A stretch of 26,420 bases of DNA from a virus: IMG/VR virus record IMGVR_UViG_3300020174_000058, positions 1-26,420 of that record. One strand, written 5' to 3'. Below the pieces are notes generated by a model, which was given only the letters and a program-made list of their open reading frames with translations, was not told the origin of the DNA and ran no database searches. Below, one piece after another: positions 12,889 to 20,792 of the stretch (position 1 is its first letter; each line of letters starts with the position of its first letter). The position numbers and the translations under genes were made by a program.

Positions 12889-13890
12889 ATGTCAAGTTAT
12901 ATTGATCTAAAATTTATTAATAATATTTCAAGTAGATTAGGCCAGTTTAAAAAGAAAACTGACTATCTATTTAACTTTAGATGTCCACATTGTGGTGATT
13001 CTAAAAAGTCCAAGACAAAAGCAAGAGCATATTTTTATAGAGTTAAAAATGATATGTTCTTTAAATGTCATAATTGTGGACAAGGCCAAAATCTGGCCAA
13101 TTTTATTAAACATATTGACCCTAAAATGTATGAACAATACCTTTTAGAGAGATATAAAAAATCGGCACCAGCGACACCGAAACCAGAGTTTGAATTTGAA
13201 CCTGTAAAGTTTAAAGATACAACAATTCTGGACAAATTGAAAAAGATAAGTGATTTAGAAAAAGATCACCCAGCTAGATTATATTGTGTGAATAGAAAAA
13301 TACCTGAAACGTATTTTGATATATTATATTTAACTGATAAGTTTATGACTTTAGTTAACAAAGTAAAACCAAATACTTACAAAGTTATTAAAGATCATCC
13401 ACGTTTAATAATACCTTTTTATGATACGACAGGAAAGTTTTTTGCTTTTCAAGGTCGTGCTTTTGGAAAAGAACAACCAAAATATTTAACGGTAAAATTA
13501 GATGAAAAAAAACAAAAAGTTTATGGCCTTGAAAGAGTTTCTTTTCAAAGACCTATCTTCATCACAGAAGGTCCACTTGATAGTCTTTTTATTGATAATT
13601 GCCTTGCTGCTGCTGGAGCAGATTTAATATTAAAAAATAAAATTCCAAACGATCAAGTAACATATATATTTGATAACGAACCTAGAAATAAAGAAATTGT
13701 AAATAGAATGTACAAAGTGATAGAACAGAATTTTAATCTGGTGATATGGCCAGATGATATTCAACTAAAAGATGTAAACGATATTATAAAATCAGGTGTA
13801 TCAATCAATCAATTAAAAGAAATTATAAGTAGTAACACTTATTCAAAGTTAAGTGCTATGACAAAGTTAAATTATTGGAAAAAAGTTTAA
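12889..13890 (+). CDS. 61: DNA primase, T4 gp61 type
   Basis: A 333-residue primase. An N-terminal zinc finger has Cys32-x2-Cys35 (CPHCGDS) and Cys60-x2-Cys63 (CHNCGQG). A TOPRIM catalytic core follows, with ITEGPLDSLF (about 225-234, catalytic Glu227) and YIFDNEPRN (about 259-267, metal-binding Asp). About 170-215 is the RNA-polymerase-like basic part (FAFQGRAFG). Length is like T4 gp61. It makes the RNA primers for lagging-strand synthesis together with a gp41-type helicase, which is not in this window. It is followed at 10 bases by nrdA, joining replication and dNTP supply. Confidence 0.93.
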   Translation: MSSYIDLKFINNISSRLGQFKKKTDYLFNFRCPHCGDSKKSKTKARAYFYRVKNDMFFKCHNCGQGQNLANFIKHIDPKMYEQYLLERYKKSAPATPKPEFEFEPVKFKDTTILDKLKKISDLEKDHPARLYCVNRKIPETYFDILYLTDKFMTLVNKVKPNTYKVIKDHPRLIIPFYDTTGKFFAFQGRAFGKEQPKYLTVKLDEKKQKVYGLERVSFQRPIFITEGPLDSLFIDNCLAAAGADLILKNKIPNDQVTYIFDNEPRNKEIVNRMYKVIEQNFNLVIWPDDIQLKDVNDIIKSGVSINQLKEIISSNTYSKLSAMTKLNYWKKV

Positions 13891-13899
13891 GGGGGACGA

Positions 13900-16221
13900 A
13901 TGGTAGATAAACAAGAAATAAATGTAGTAAAACGTGGAACAAGAGGCAAAGAACCTTTAAACATTGATAAGATACACGATATGGTAGAATACGCTGTAGA
14001 AGATATTAAAGGCGTATCATCATCTCAGGTTGAGATGACAAGTGGTTTACAATTCTACGATGGAATGACCACAGATGAAATTCAACAAATACTAATTAAG
14101 TCGGCTGCCGATTTAATATCATTAGAAAATCCAAACTATCAATATGTAGCGGCTAGATTATTATTATACTCATTAAGAAAAACTGTAATAGATAAATTGT
14201 GGGATCACCCTCATATTTACAATCACGTACAAAAGTGTGTTGAAAAAGGAGTTTATGATAAACAAATTTTAGATTGGTACGATAAAAAAGATTTTGATAG
14301 AATGGAAAACTGGATTAACCACGAAAGAGATTACACATTTACTTACGCTGGTTTAAGACAAGTTATTGACAAGTATTTGGTACAAGATAGATCAAGTGGC
14401 GACATCTATGAAACACCACAATTTATGTATATGATTATTGCTGCTACTGTGTTTGCTCAATATCCTAAAAACAAGAGAATGACTTATGTTAAAAAATATT
14501 ATGACGCTATTTCAACTTTTAAAATTAATATTCCTACTCCCGTTATGGCTGGTGTACGGACTCCTATTAGGCAGTACGCTTCTTGCGTGTTGGTTGATGT
14601 TGATGATACTTTACCTAGTATCTTTTCCAGTGATATGGCTATTGGCCGTTACGTTGCCCAAAGAGCAGGAATTGGAATCAACGCTGGAAGAATACGAGCT
14701 ATCAACAGCCGTATTAGAGGAGGTGAAGTACAACACACTGGTGTTATCCCTTTCCTTAAAAAATTTGAAGCAACTGTTAAGTGCTGTACTCAAAACGGAG
14801 TACGAGGCGGTTCGGCAACTGTTCACTTTCCGGTCTGGCACTCGGAAATAGAAGACATCATTGTACTTAAAAACAATAAAGGTACCGAAGATAATAGAGT
14901 TAGAAAATTAGATTACTCAATTCAATTATCAAAAATATTTTACGAAAGATTTATTAATGGTGAAGATATAACTTTATTCTCACCACACGAAGTACCTGAA
15001 CTATATGAAGCTTGGGGTACACCAGAGTTTGATGAATTATATAAAACAGCAGAAAGAAAAATTAGCGTTAAGAAAAGAAAAGTAAACGCACAAGAATTAT
15101 TTTTCAGTATGTTAAAAGAAAGAGCAGAAACAGGCCGTATTTACATAATGAATATTGACCATTGTAATTCTCACTCATCATTTAAAGACTTAATTAGAAT
15201 GTCCAACTTGTGTCAGGAGATTACATTACCTACAGACCCTATTCAACACATAGACGGTGATGGTGAAATTGCTTTATGTATTTTATCAGCAATTAATGTA
15301 GGTCAAATAAACAAAAGAGATGAATTAGAAGAACTTTGTGATCTAGCCGTTAGAAGTTTAGATGAAATAATAGATCATCAACAATATCCTGTAAAGGCGG
15401 CTGAAATATCTACAAAGGCAAGAAGAAGTTTAGGCATAGGTTATATTGGTCTTGCTCATTATCTTGCTAAAAAAGGATACAAGTATGACCAGAAATTAGC
15501 TTGGCGACAAGTTGATAAACTATCAGAAGCTTTCCAATATTATCTGTTAAAATCTTCAAATGCCGTAGCAAAAGAAAAAGGCAAATGTGAATATTTTAAT
15601 AAAACAAAATATTCCGATGGTATCTTACCTATAGACACTTACAAAAAAGACGTAGATGAACTTGTAAACAATCGTAACTTTACGTATGATTGGGAGTGGT
15701 TAAGGAAAGAAATAAAAGAGTCAGGCCTCCGACATAGCACACTTTCGGCTCAAATGCCATCAGAATCCTCTAGTGTGGTTTCAAATGCTACAAACGGCAT
15801 TGAACCACCTAGGGATTATTTGTCAGTTAAGAAGTCTAAAAAAGGACCTCTAAAACAAGTAGTACCAGATTATAAAAGATTAAAAAACAATTATACTTTA
15901 TTATGGGATATGAAATCAAACGAGGGATATATAAATGTAGTGTCAATAATGCAAAAGTATTTTGACCAAGCAATATCAGGTAACTGGTCATATAATCCTG
16001 AACATTATGAAGACAATCAAGTACCTGTGTCTGTAATGGCACAAGACTTATTAACAACTTATAAACTAGGTTGGAAGACTTCATACTATCAGAACACATA
16101 TGACGCTAAGAAAGATACAGACGAGCCATCACATCCAGTTGGTTTCCACGATAATGTGCCTGAAGAAAAACCAGTAGAAGAAATTGAGGATCCAGAAAAC
16201 TGTGATTCTTGTACAATTTAA
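13900..16221 (+). CDS. nrdA: Class I ribonucleotide reductase, large subunit
   Basis: A 773-residue protein behind a GGGGG ribosome site. It reduces ribonucleoside diphosphates to the deoxy forms. Visible parts: a short N-terminal ATP-cone-like region (about 8-75), first redox Cys in ASCVLVDVDDTL (about 228), SNLCQEI with the thiyl Cys438 and neighbouring Asn/Glu, LCILSAINVG with the partner Cys, the conserved PSESSSVVSNATNGIEPPR loop (about 628-646), the YYQNTY tyrosine pair and the C-terminal CDSC shuttle cysteines (768 and 771). Complete and in frame. Two internal stretches (about 14530-14870 and 15721-15825) use different codons from the rest. Works with NrdB encoded next. Confidence 0.97.
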   Translation: MVDKQEINVVKRGTRGKEPLNIDKIHDMVEYAVEDIKGVSSSQVEMTSGLQFYDGMTTDEIQQILIKSAADLISLENPNYQYVAARLLLYSLRKTVIDKLWDHPHIYNHVQKCVEKGVYDKQILDWYDKKDFDRMENWINHERDYTFTYAGLRQVIDKYLVQDRSSGDIYETPQFMYMIIAATVFAQYPKNKRMTYVKKYYDAISTFKINIPTPVMAGVRTPIRQYASCVLVDVDDTLPSIFSSDMAIGRYVAQRAGIGINAGRIRAINSRIRGGEVQHTGVIPFLKKFEATVKCCTQNGVRGGSATVHFPVWHSEIEDIIVLKNNKGTEDNRVRKLDYSIQLSKIFYERFINGEDITLFSPHEVPELYEAWGTPEFDELYKTAERKISVKKRKVNAQELFFSMLKERAETGRIYIMNIDHCNSHSSFKDLIRMSNLCQEITLPTDPIQHIDGDGEIALCILSAINVGQINKRDELEELCDLAVRSLDEIIDHQQYPVKAAEISTKARRSLGIGYIGLAHYLAKKGYKYDQKLAWRQVDKLSEAFQYYLLKSSNAVAKEKGKCEYFNKTKYSDGILPIDTYKKDVDELVNNRNFTYDWEWLRKEIKESGLRHSTLSAQMPSESSSVVSNATNGIEPPRDYLSVKKSKKGPLKQVVPDYKRLKNNYTLLWDMKSNEGYINVVSIMQKYFDQAISGNWSYNPEHYEDNQVPVSVMAQDLLTTYKLGWKTSYYQNTYDAKKDTDEPSHPVGFHDNVPEEKPVEEIEDPENCDSCTI

Positions 16222-16244
16222 TAAAGAGATAAATAAAACGGACT

Positions 16245-17348
16245 ATGACTAAATCAGTATTAAATAAAGATAAAAAGTTAGACTTCACAAAACAACCTAT
16301 GTTTTTTGGTGATGACTTACAAATACAAAGATACGACAATATGAAGTATCCTTTGTTTGACAAGTTAACACAGCAACAACTAGGTTATTTTTGGAGACCT
16401 GAAGAAGTATCTTTACAAAAAGATAGAAACGATTACCTTGATTTAAGAGAAGAACAAAAGTTTATCTTTACATCTAATTTAAAATATCAAACAATGTTAG
16501 ATAGTGTACAAGGTAGAGGTCCGTGTTTGGCCTTTTTACCATTTGTATCTTTACCAGAATTAGAAGGCGCTATTGTAACTTGGGATTTTATGGAAACTAT
16601 CCATAGTAGAAGTTACACATACATTATTAAAAATTTATATTCTAATCCATCTGAAGTATTTGATACAATTATACAAGATGAAAAGATTGAAAAGAGAGCA
16701 AATTCAGTTACAAAAACCTATGATGATTTAATTCAAATGGGTTACCAATGGACAATAGATAAATCAAAAGTTGATATGTATGAACTTAAAAAGAAATTAT
16801 ATTTGGCTATGGTATCTGTAAATATACTAGAGGGTTTAAGATTTTATGTTTCATTTGCTTGTTCATTTGCCTTTGGCGAATTAAAGAAACTAGAAGGCTC
16901 AGCAAAAATTATATCTTTTATTGCTAGAGATGAAAGTCAACACTTGGCGATGTCACAAAGAATTATCAATAATTGGAAAGATTATGAAAATGATAAAGAT
17001 ATGTTAAAGATTATAAAAGAAACAGAAAAAGAAGTTTACACAATGTATGATGAGGCCGTACAGGAAGAGAAACGTTGGGCAACTTATCTATTCAGTAAAG
17101 GTTCTATGATTGGTTTATCAGAAAAATTATTACACCAGTTTGTTGAGTATATGGCAAATAGAAGAATGAAGGCCATACAATTAACACCTGCCTATGACCA
17201 AAAAACAAATCCATTACCTTGGACAGATCATTGGTTGAATAGTAGATCAACACAAAATGCTCCACAAGAAACAGAAATAGAATCATACGTCATTGGTGGT
17301 ATTAAACAGGACGTTAAAAAAGACCAATTCAAATCTTTTAAACTATAA
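16245..17348 (+). CDS. nrdB: Class I ribonucleotide reductase, small subunit
   Basis: A 367-residue protein carrying the di-iron tyrosyl-radical centre. Ligands are all present: Asp86 (MLDSVQGR), Glu117 and His120 with radical Tyr124 (METIHSRSYTYI), Glu196 (LEGLRFYVSFAC), Glu230 and His233 (ARDESQHL). The C-terminal tail ends in a flexible charged stretch for docking to NrdA. It starts 23 bases after nrdA with only a weak ribosome site. It is followed on a TAATG junction by a zinc-ribbon protein. Glutaredoxin for the pair is encoded downstream at 23261. Confidence 0.97.
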   Translation: MTKSVLNKDKKLDFTKQPMFFGDDLQIQRYDNMKYPLFDKLTQQQLGYFWRPEEVSLQKDRNDYLDLREEQKFIFTSNLKYQTMLDSVQGRGPCLAFLPFVSLPELEGAIVTWDFMETIHSRSYTYIIKNLYSNPSEVFDTIIQDEKIEKRANSVTKTYDDLIQMGYQWTIDKSKVDMYELKKKLYLAMVSVNILEGLRFYVSFACSFAFGELKKLEGSAKIISFIARDESQHLAMSQRIINNWKDYENDKDMLKIIKETEKEVYTMYDEAVQEEKRWATYLFSKGSMIGLSEKLLHQFVEYMANRRMKAIQLTPAYDQKTNPLPWTDHWLNSRSTQNAPQETEIESYVIGGIKQDVKKDQFKSFKL

Positions 17349-17524
17349 TGATAGAGAAACGACAAAAAACTTGTTCTGGTTGTGAAACTAAATATACTGT
17401 AGAATGGGATATAGAAATACAGGATTTAGAACCTTTAACTTGTCCTTTTTGTGGACACGAAGTAGAGGAACTAGAAGATGAAGAAGTTTGGTCAAACGAA
17501 GCCGAAGACGATAGTTGGGATTGA
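17348..17524 (+). CDS. Small zinc-ribbon protein
   Basis: A 58-residue protein on a TAATG junction with nrdB. Two Cys pairs, CSGC (9-12) and CPFC (32-35), form a zinc ribbon, then an acidic tail (about 39-58, EVEELEDEE... DDSWD). It overlaps the RuvC-like gene by 47 bases in another frame. Similar small ribbons with acidic tails occur near these genes in marine T4-like phages as I recall. May bind a polymerase or nuclease partner; unknown. Confidence 0.7.
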   Translation: MIEKRQKTCSGCETKYTVEWDIEIQDLEPLTCPFCGHEVEELEDEEVWSNEAEDDSWD

Positions 17525-18059
17525 TTATAGTTTAACAAGTCCTGCAATTTGTGTAAATCATAATGATAAATTAAACTTTTATTATTTAACAAATAAAAAA
17601 AAGTATATAGGTGAGATGTCAAAAAATATTATGGGTGTGGAACACAGCGAATATAAAACTCCTATAGAAAGATTTTCTCAAATTTCTAATTGGGCAATCA
17701 ACACATTTAATAGATTAAGTTACGTTTCAAACAACTTAAATATTTTCATAGAAGGTTATTCTTTTGGATCAAAAGGTCAAGGTGTATTTCAAATAGCTGA
17801 AAATGGTGGTATCTTAAAATACAGATTAGAACAATTAAAATTACCCTATGAAGTATTACCACCTAGTGTAATTAAAAAAGGTGCTACAGGAAAAGGTAAT
17901 GCTGATAAAGATATGATGTATGAGGCATTTGAGAGAGAAACTATGATTAATTTAAAAAAAATATTTGATACAGAAAAGGTGGGTAACCCTATTTCAGATA
18001 TTGTAGATAGTTATTATATAATGAAAATAGGACTTGATTTAAATGATACACGTATTTAA
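17478..18059 (+). CDS. RuvC-like Holliday-junction resolvase/nuclease
   Basis: A 193-residue RNase H-fold nuclease. GIDYSLTSPAI (Asp16), FIEGYSFGSKGQG (Glu92) and PISDIVDSYYI (Asp174 and Asp177) supply the four acidic metal ligands of the RuvC family. A PSVIKKGATGKGNADKD stretch (about 129-145) matches the Lys-rich DNA-contact region of RuvC proteins. T4 itself uses endonuclease VII; marine relatives often carry this RuvC-like type. Likely resolves recombination junctions before packaging. The start is inside the zinc-ribbon gene. Confidence 0.85.
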   Translation: MKKFGQTKPKTIVGIDYSLTSPAICVNHNDKLNFYYLTNKKKYIGEMSKNIMGVEHSEYKTPIERFSQISNWAINTFNRLSYVSNNLNIFIEGYSFGSKGQGVFQIAENGGILKYRLEQLKLPYEVLPPSVIKKGATGKGNADKDMMYEAFERETMINLKKIFDTEKVGNPISDIVDSYYIMKIGLDLNDTRI

Positions 18060-18212
18060 CACTAAAAAGGTTGTAGAACAATTTACACACTCTTTACGAA
18101 TCAGACCAGAATTGGGTCAAAAATAACTGGAAATAGGCCAAAATCACCCTTCCCTACAAATGTTCTGGTATTGTTCTACCAAAAAATCAATAAAATCAAC
18201 ATAAAATAACGC
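18060..18212 (+). other. Non-coding stretch with long-range inverted repeat, possible RNA or gene relic
   Basis: There is no intact gene of normal size here. GTAGAACAAT (18073-18082) is exactly complementary to ATTGTTCTAC (18170-18179), enclosing 87 bases, with a small GACC/GGTC-type hairpin inside. The stretch is less AT-rich than its surroundings. A frame read from about 18048 to 18198 looks protein-like (SDQNWVKNNWK, then ITLPYKCSGIVLPKNQ) but contains two TAG codons; a 27-codon frame also starts at 18043. Either a structured RNA upstream of the next promoter or the remains of a small gene. Confidence 0.35.
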
Positions 18213-18243
18213 TTGACTTATAGGCCAGGTATGATATTATAAT
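18213..18243 (+). promoter_or_regulatory. Sigma70-type promoter
   Basis: TTGACT (18213-18218) with TATTAT at 18235-18240 (16-base spacing) or TATAAT at 18238-18243 (19-base spacing). It shares TAACGCTTGAC with the promoter near 26205. The start near 18249 would leave a leader of about 27 bases with AAAGGAG for the next gene. Confidence 0.65.
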
Positions 18244-18275
18244 AGTATATGTTAAACAATAAAGGAGAAAACACT

Positions 18276-18464
18276 ATGTCAAAAGTAAAACAATACTACG
18301 CTGATGAAGCGGAAAACAAAGTAGATCAAATACTAGCTCATATGAAGTCTGGTAATATTGATGAAGATAAAGCGAAAAAAGAAATATTAAATGTTGAAAA
18401 TATTAATATGTTGAATATTGACGCTGAAAACATTGATGAAATAATTTACTGGAGTTTACAATAA
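18276..18464 (+). CDS. Small acidic protein
   Basis: A 62-residue protein with AAAGGAG just before the ATG at 18276; the in-frame ATG at 18249 lies at the predicted transcription start and is less likely. Helical, acidic, with repeated NIDE/NVENIN-type units (about 26-56). First gene of a run of short, probably early genes behind a sigma70-type promoter. It overlaps the next gene by one base (TAATG). Function unknown. Confidence 0.6.
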   Translation: MSKVKQYYADEAENKVDQILAHMKSGNIDEDKAKKEILNVENINMLNIDAENIDEIIYWSLQ

Positions 18465-18868
18465 TGAATAAGAATAAAACTTTTAACGTTTGTTATTTAA
18501 GAGAGTATATGGATCCTGAACATCAAGGTGATTTCTTTTATCACTATGAAACTGTGTATAGAAATGTACCAGAAAAGTTTAGAAAAAAATTTCAAAGTCA
18601 AAAAACAAAGATGAAACTAATAAAGTTTTTAGATTGGAATTATAGTGAGTCGGCAACCAACTTTGCTAATTCTACTAGAATTGAATTAATTGAAGAAGAC
18701 CAATACTATCAAACTTATGAAGATGTATGGCCAGATGTAGCTGCCGGTAATAAAAACTTATTTAATGATTACGGTCAGAAATGGGATAGACAATCTTTAA
18801 GAAAAGATTTTGATTTGAAAAAAACAAAAAAATATGTACCAATATATAATGAAAGAGGTTTACAATAA
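18464..18868 (+). CDS. Hypothetical protein, 134 residues
   Basis: Starts on a TAATG junction with a GGAG site 10 bases upstream and ends on another TAATG junction. Rich in aromatic and charged residues (YLREYMDPEHQGDFFYHYETVY near the N-terminus; YYQTYEDVWPDV in the middle; a basic KKTKKY end). No signal peptide, membrane helix or catalytic motif that I recognise. Conserved early-type phage protein is a guess from position only. Confidence 0.55.
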   Translation: MNKNKTFNVCYLREYMDPEHQGDFFYHYETVYRNVPEKFRKKFQSQKTKMKLIKFLDWNYSESATNFANSTRIELIEEDQYYQTYEDVWPDVAAGNKNLFNDYGQKWDRQSLRKDFDLKKTKKYVPIYNERGLQ

Positions 18869-19131
18869 TGAAATACAACGAAGATAAAATAGTAAAAGAA
18901 ATACACGATTACATTAAGGGTACTTATGGTGAACACTATAGTACAACTAAAGACGGTTTCCAGGTACAAGATATGTTAAGACAACTTGATATTGACAAAG
19001 ATTTTTGCCAAGCAAATGCCATTAAGTATCTTTGCCGATATGGTAAGAAAGACGGTAAAAACCGTAAAGATTTATTAAAAGCAATACACTATATTGTTTT
19101 ATTGATGAGTAGTGAGGACAGTAAAAAGTAA
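18868..19131 (+). CDS. DUF3310 (SaV-like) protein
   Basis: An 87-residue protein with the DUF3310 signature: a central FCQANAIKYLCRYGKKDG (about 47-64) followed by DLLKAIHYIVLLM (about 68-80). This family is widespread in phages and sometimes labelled nucleotide-kinase-like, without firm biochemical proof. It is placed among short early genes with TAATG coupling to the gene before it. Probably acts in nucleotide or host takeover metabolism; inference from family distribution. Confidence 0.8.
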   Translation: MKYNEDKIVKEIHDYIKGTYGEHYSTTKDGFQVQDMLRQLDIDKDFCQANAIKYLCRYGKKDGKNRKDLLKAIHYIVLLMSSEDSKK

Positions 19132-19146
19132 AAGGAGAACTATATT

Positions 19147-19482
19147 ATGACAGTAGATACAAATGTTTACCCTATGAAAGAAGATTTAGGTAAAAATCTC
19201 TATAGAAAGAAAACATATTATACACTAGTGGTTGAACAAGAAGTATTGGCAAAAGATAAAGACGAGGCCGATCAAAAGTTTTTAGATGACGGTGGTGTAG
19301 ACCATTCACAAATTAACCACGAAATAACTACTAATAAAAATGGTGTTGAAACTTTTATGGTAGACGCCAATTATACTGATAGTGGTGATACCGAGTTTAT
19401 AGGTAAAGTTTTAATACAAGAAGATGAAGATGAACCAGATCACGGTGATATTATAATTGATGGATATGCTAATGAACAATAA
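19147..19482 (+). CDS. Hypothetical acidic protein
   Basis: A 111-residue protein with AAGGAG before the ATG. A beta-rich YYTLVVEQEVLAKDKDEADQKFLDDGG segment (split around residues 25-51) resembles the small alpha/beta folds of phage proteins that modify or mimic, and the C-terminus is very acidic (QEDEDEPDHGD). No motif allows a family name. Overlaps the next gene by about 11 bases. Confidence 0.55.
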   Translation: MTVDTNVYPMKEDLGKNLYRKKTYYTLVVEQEVLAKDKDEADQKFLDDGGVDHSQINHEITTNKNGVETFMVDANYTDSGDTEFIGKVLIQEDEDEPDHGDIIIDGYANEQ

Positions 19483-19714
19483 ACCTAACGAGTGGGAACA
19501 ATCTATTATAGACAATGCTGTAGAGTATTCTATTATGGAGTGGAGATCGTTAGATAGAAGTACAAAGACCATTGTAAAGACATATAAAGAGGCAAAAGAA
19601 TTGTATCAAAAAACGGTTAAGAAACATAGACAGACTTTAGCCTATGCTATAAATGAGGCAGGTAGATATGCTAATTTAAACCATTTAGATGATTTTAAGG
19701 GAGGTGATAGATGA
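19472..19714 (+). CDS. Hypothetical helical protein
   Basis: About 80 residues from the ATG at 19472 (MNNKPNEWEQ); in-frame ATGs at 19460 and 19466 are alternatives and none has a strong ribosome site, so translation is probably coupled to the gene before. Helical throughout, with NAVEYSIMEWRSLDRSTK and a long Lys-rich helix YKEAKELYQKTVKKHRQTL. It overlaps the next gene by ATGA. Function unknown. Confidence 0.55.
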   Translation: MNNKPNEWEQSIIDNAVEYSIMEWRSLDRSTKTIVKTYKEAKELYQKTVKKHRQTLAYAINEAGRYANLNHLDDFKGGDR

Positions 19715-19926
19715 GCAATCAAAGACCAGGTAAAGTAGTTAGAGCAATAGAACCAGGTATGAAAGATATGACCGTTTTAAAATTCTTTAAAATGGGACAA
19801 AAAGTTTTAGAGGCCAGCGGTAAAGAAGATGAGGCCTTTTATTTTGAAATGATGGTTGATTGGTTACAACAAGGCAAACCAATACCGACCACCGAAGAAC
19901 AAACAATAACTGCCTTGGGAATATAG
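19711..19926 (+). CDS. Hypothetical small protein
   Basis: A 71-residue protein with a strong GGGAGG site and an ATGA overlap with the previous stop. The middle (about 22-54) is an amphipathic helix pair (TVLKFFKMGQKVLEASG, then EAFYFEMMVDWLQQGKP). No recognised family. Translation signals are among the best in this block, which suggests good expression. Confidence 0.55.
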   Translation: MSNQRPGKVVRAIEPGMKDMTVLKFFKMGQKVLEASGKEDEAFYFEMMVDWLQQGKPIPTTEEQTITALGI

Positions 19927-19933
19927 GAGAACT

Positions 19934-20131
19934 ATGATAGACACATTAGCTACAATAGATATAATTGATTTAGCGTTAAATCAGATTGAAGACGGAAGAG
20001 TGAATGACGCTAAGCAAGTTTTAACTACTTATAGAAATAAATTACAAAAAGAAGTTGACGCTTTTGATGAGTGGGCTAAAGCACAATCAGATATTCATAC
20101 TTCATTAGAGTTAGAAGCGGAGGGTAAGTAA
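19934..20131 (+). CDS. Hypothetical small helical protein
   Basis: A 65-residue acidic helical protein behind a GGAG site, 7 bases after the previous gene. Two helices (about 5-30 with IDIIDLALNQIEDGRVNDA and about 31-60) suggest a small bundle. No membrane segment. Unknown function. Confidence 0.55.
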   Translation: MIDTLATIDIIDLALNQIEDGRVNDAKQVLTTYRNKLQKEVDAFDEWAKAQSDIHTSLELEAEGK

Positions 20132-20132
20132 T

Positions 20133-20285
20133 ATGGAATGGTTATTATTGATTTTAATTATATTGATATTTGCCACAGCAATTACCTTTTCTGGTAAAAT
20201 TTATATGTATCTTTGTTTAACACTTGGTTCGCTAATGGCTGATATTAAAGATAAACTAGATTCAATCATAAGTAGAAAAAAGTAG
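20133..20285 (+). CDS. Small single-pass membrane protein
   Basis: A 50-residue protein with GGAGGG before the ATG, directly behind the preceding gene. Residues about 3-20 (WLLLILIILIFATAITF) are a transmembrane helix; a second weakly hydrophobic part (about 25-36) and a basic end ISRKK follow. The positive tail suggests an N-out topology. Function unknown. Confidence 0.6.
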   Translation: MEWLLLILIILIFATAITFSGKIYMYLCLTLGSLMADIKDKLDSIISRKK

Positions 20286-20429
20286 ATGATGTACTACTCA
20301 CATAAGCTACAAATCGCCAATCCTGGCGTGTCCTGGACGGTTCCAGGAGTAAAAAAACTAGTAAAATCAATGATTTTTATAGGCTTGACAATCCAATGGT
20401 TTTATGATATTATTAATACAAATAACTAA
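20286..20429 (+). CDS. Possible 47-residue protein over hairpins and promoter
   Basis: An open frame starting immediately after the previous stop (TAGATG) and running through the two hairpins and the promoter to TAA at 20427. The product (PGVSWTVPGVKKLVKS then a hydrophobic FIGLTIQWFYDII) looks like a genuine small membrane-associated protein. There is only a weak ribosome site, and part of the codon use (GTG, TCC, ACG) differs from neighbours. Either a real coupled gene or regulatory sequence that happens to be open. Confidence 0.4.
   Translation: MMYYSHKLQIANPGVSWTVPGVKKLVKSMIFIGLTIQWFYDIINTNN
20315..20348 (+). promoter_or_regulatory. Tandem hairpins with alternative pairing
   Basis: CGCCA (20315-20319) pairs with TGGCG (20324-20328), and TCCTGGA (20331-20337) with TCCAGGA (20342-20348) around CGGT. 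TCCTGG occurs twice (20321-20326 and 20331-20336) and both copies can pair with the single CCAGGA, so two exclusive folds exist. No T-run follows. Sits 37 bases before a promoter. Confidence 0.4.
20385..20413 (+). promoter_or_regulatory. Sigma70-type promoter
   Basis: TTGACA (20385-20390), a 17-base spacer and TATTAT (20408-20413): near consensus. Start expected near 20420, followed by AAAGGA and the ATG at 20445. Confidence 0.7.
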
Positions 20430-20444
20430 CAAAAGGAATATATT

Positions 20445-20792
20445 ATGTTTTATACAAAAGAAATGATACACAAAGAGTTTAAGATGGCTACTCAAAAAGA
20501 TGAGAGAAATGCTATGAAGAAATCATACAAACACAGAATAGAATATCTAAAAGCTCTTAAAGAAGATATGATTGAAGCCCCTAAAAACTTCAGTAATCTT
20601 AATTTAACTACAGATCATTTACAAAACTTGATAGATGATTGGTCAGCTCCAAAACCGATTGACGCTTTTTATAAAAGAATATTTAATATGACTTATGCTG
20701 AAAAGAAAGCACAAGAAGAACTTGAATATTTTGATTTGACTAAAGGTGAAAAAGTCTATAAGAAAAAAGAACAAGTAGATACTATTCAATAA
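20445..20792 (+). CDS. Hypothetical basic helical protein
   Basis: A 115-residue Lys/Glu-rich protein, first gene after a near-consensus promoter, with an AAAGGA site. Helical, with KDERNAMKKSYKHRIEYLKAL (about 18-38) and a KPIDAFYKRIFNMTYAEKKAQEE segment split around residues 70-92. No recognised domain. It ends on a TAATG junction. Promoter-proximal position suggests early, strong expression. Confidence 0.55.
   Translation: MFYTKEMIHKEFKMATQKDERNAMKKSYKHRIEYLKALKEDMIEAPKNFSNLNLTTDHLQNLIDDWSAPKPIDAFYKRIFNMTYAEKKAQEELEYFDLTKGEKVYKKKEQVDTIQ

Noticed and set aside
14611-14841. Open frame on the - strand inside nrdA
   Set aside because: It is the shadow of the segment with unusual codon use in nrdA; no ribosome site or plausible product on that strand.
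16228-16235. GATAAATA before nrdB as a late promoter
   Set aside because: First base differs from TATAAATA, flanks do not match the two exact boxes, and nrdB is expected to be read with nrdA from the early-type promoter.
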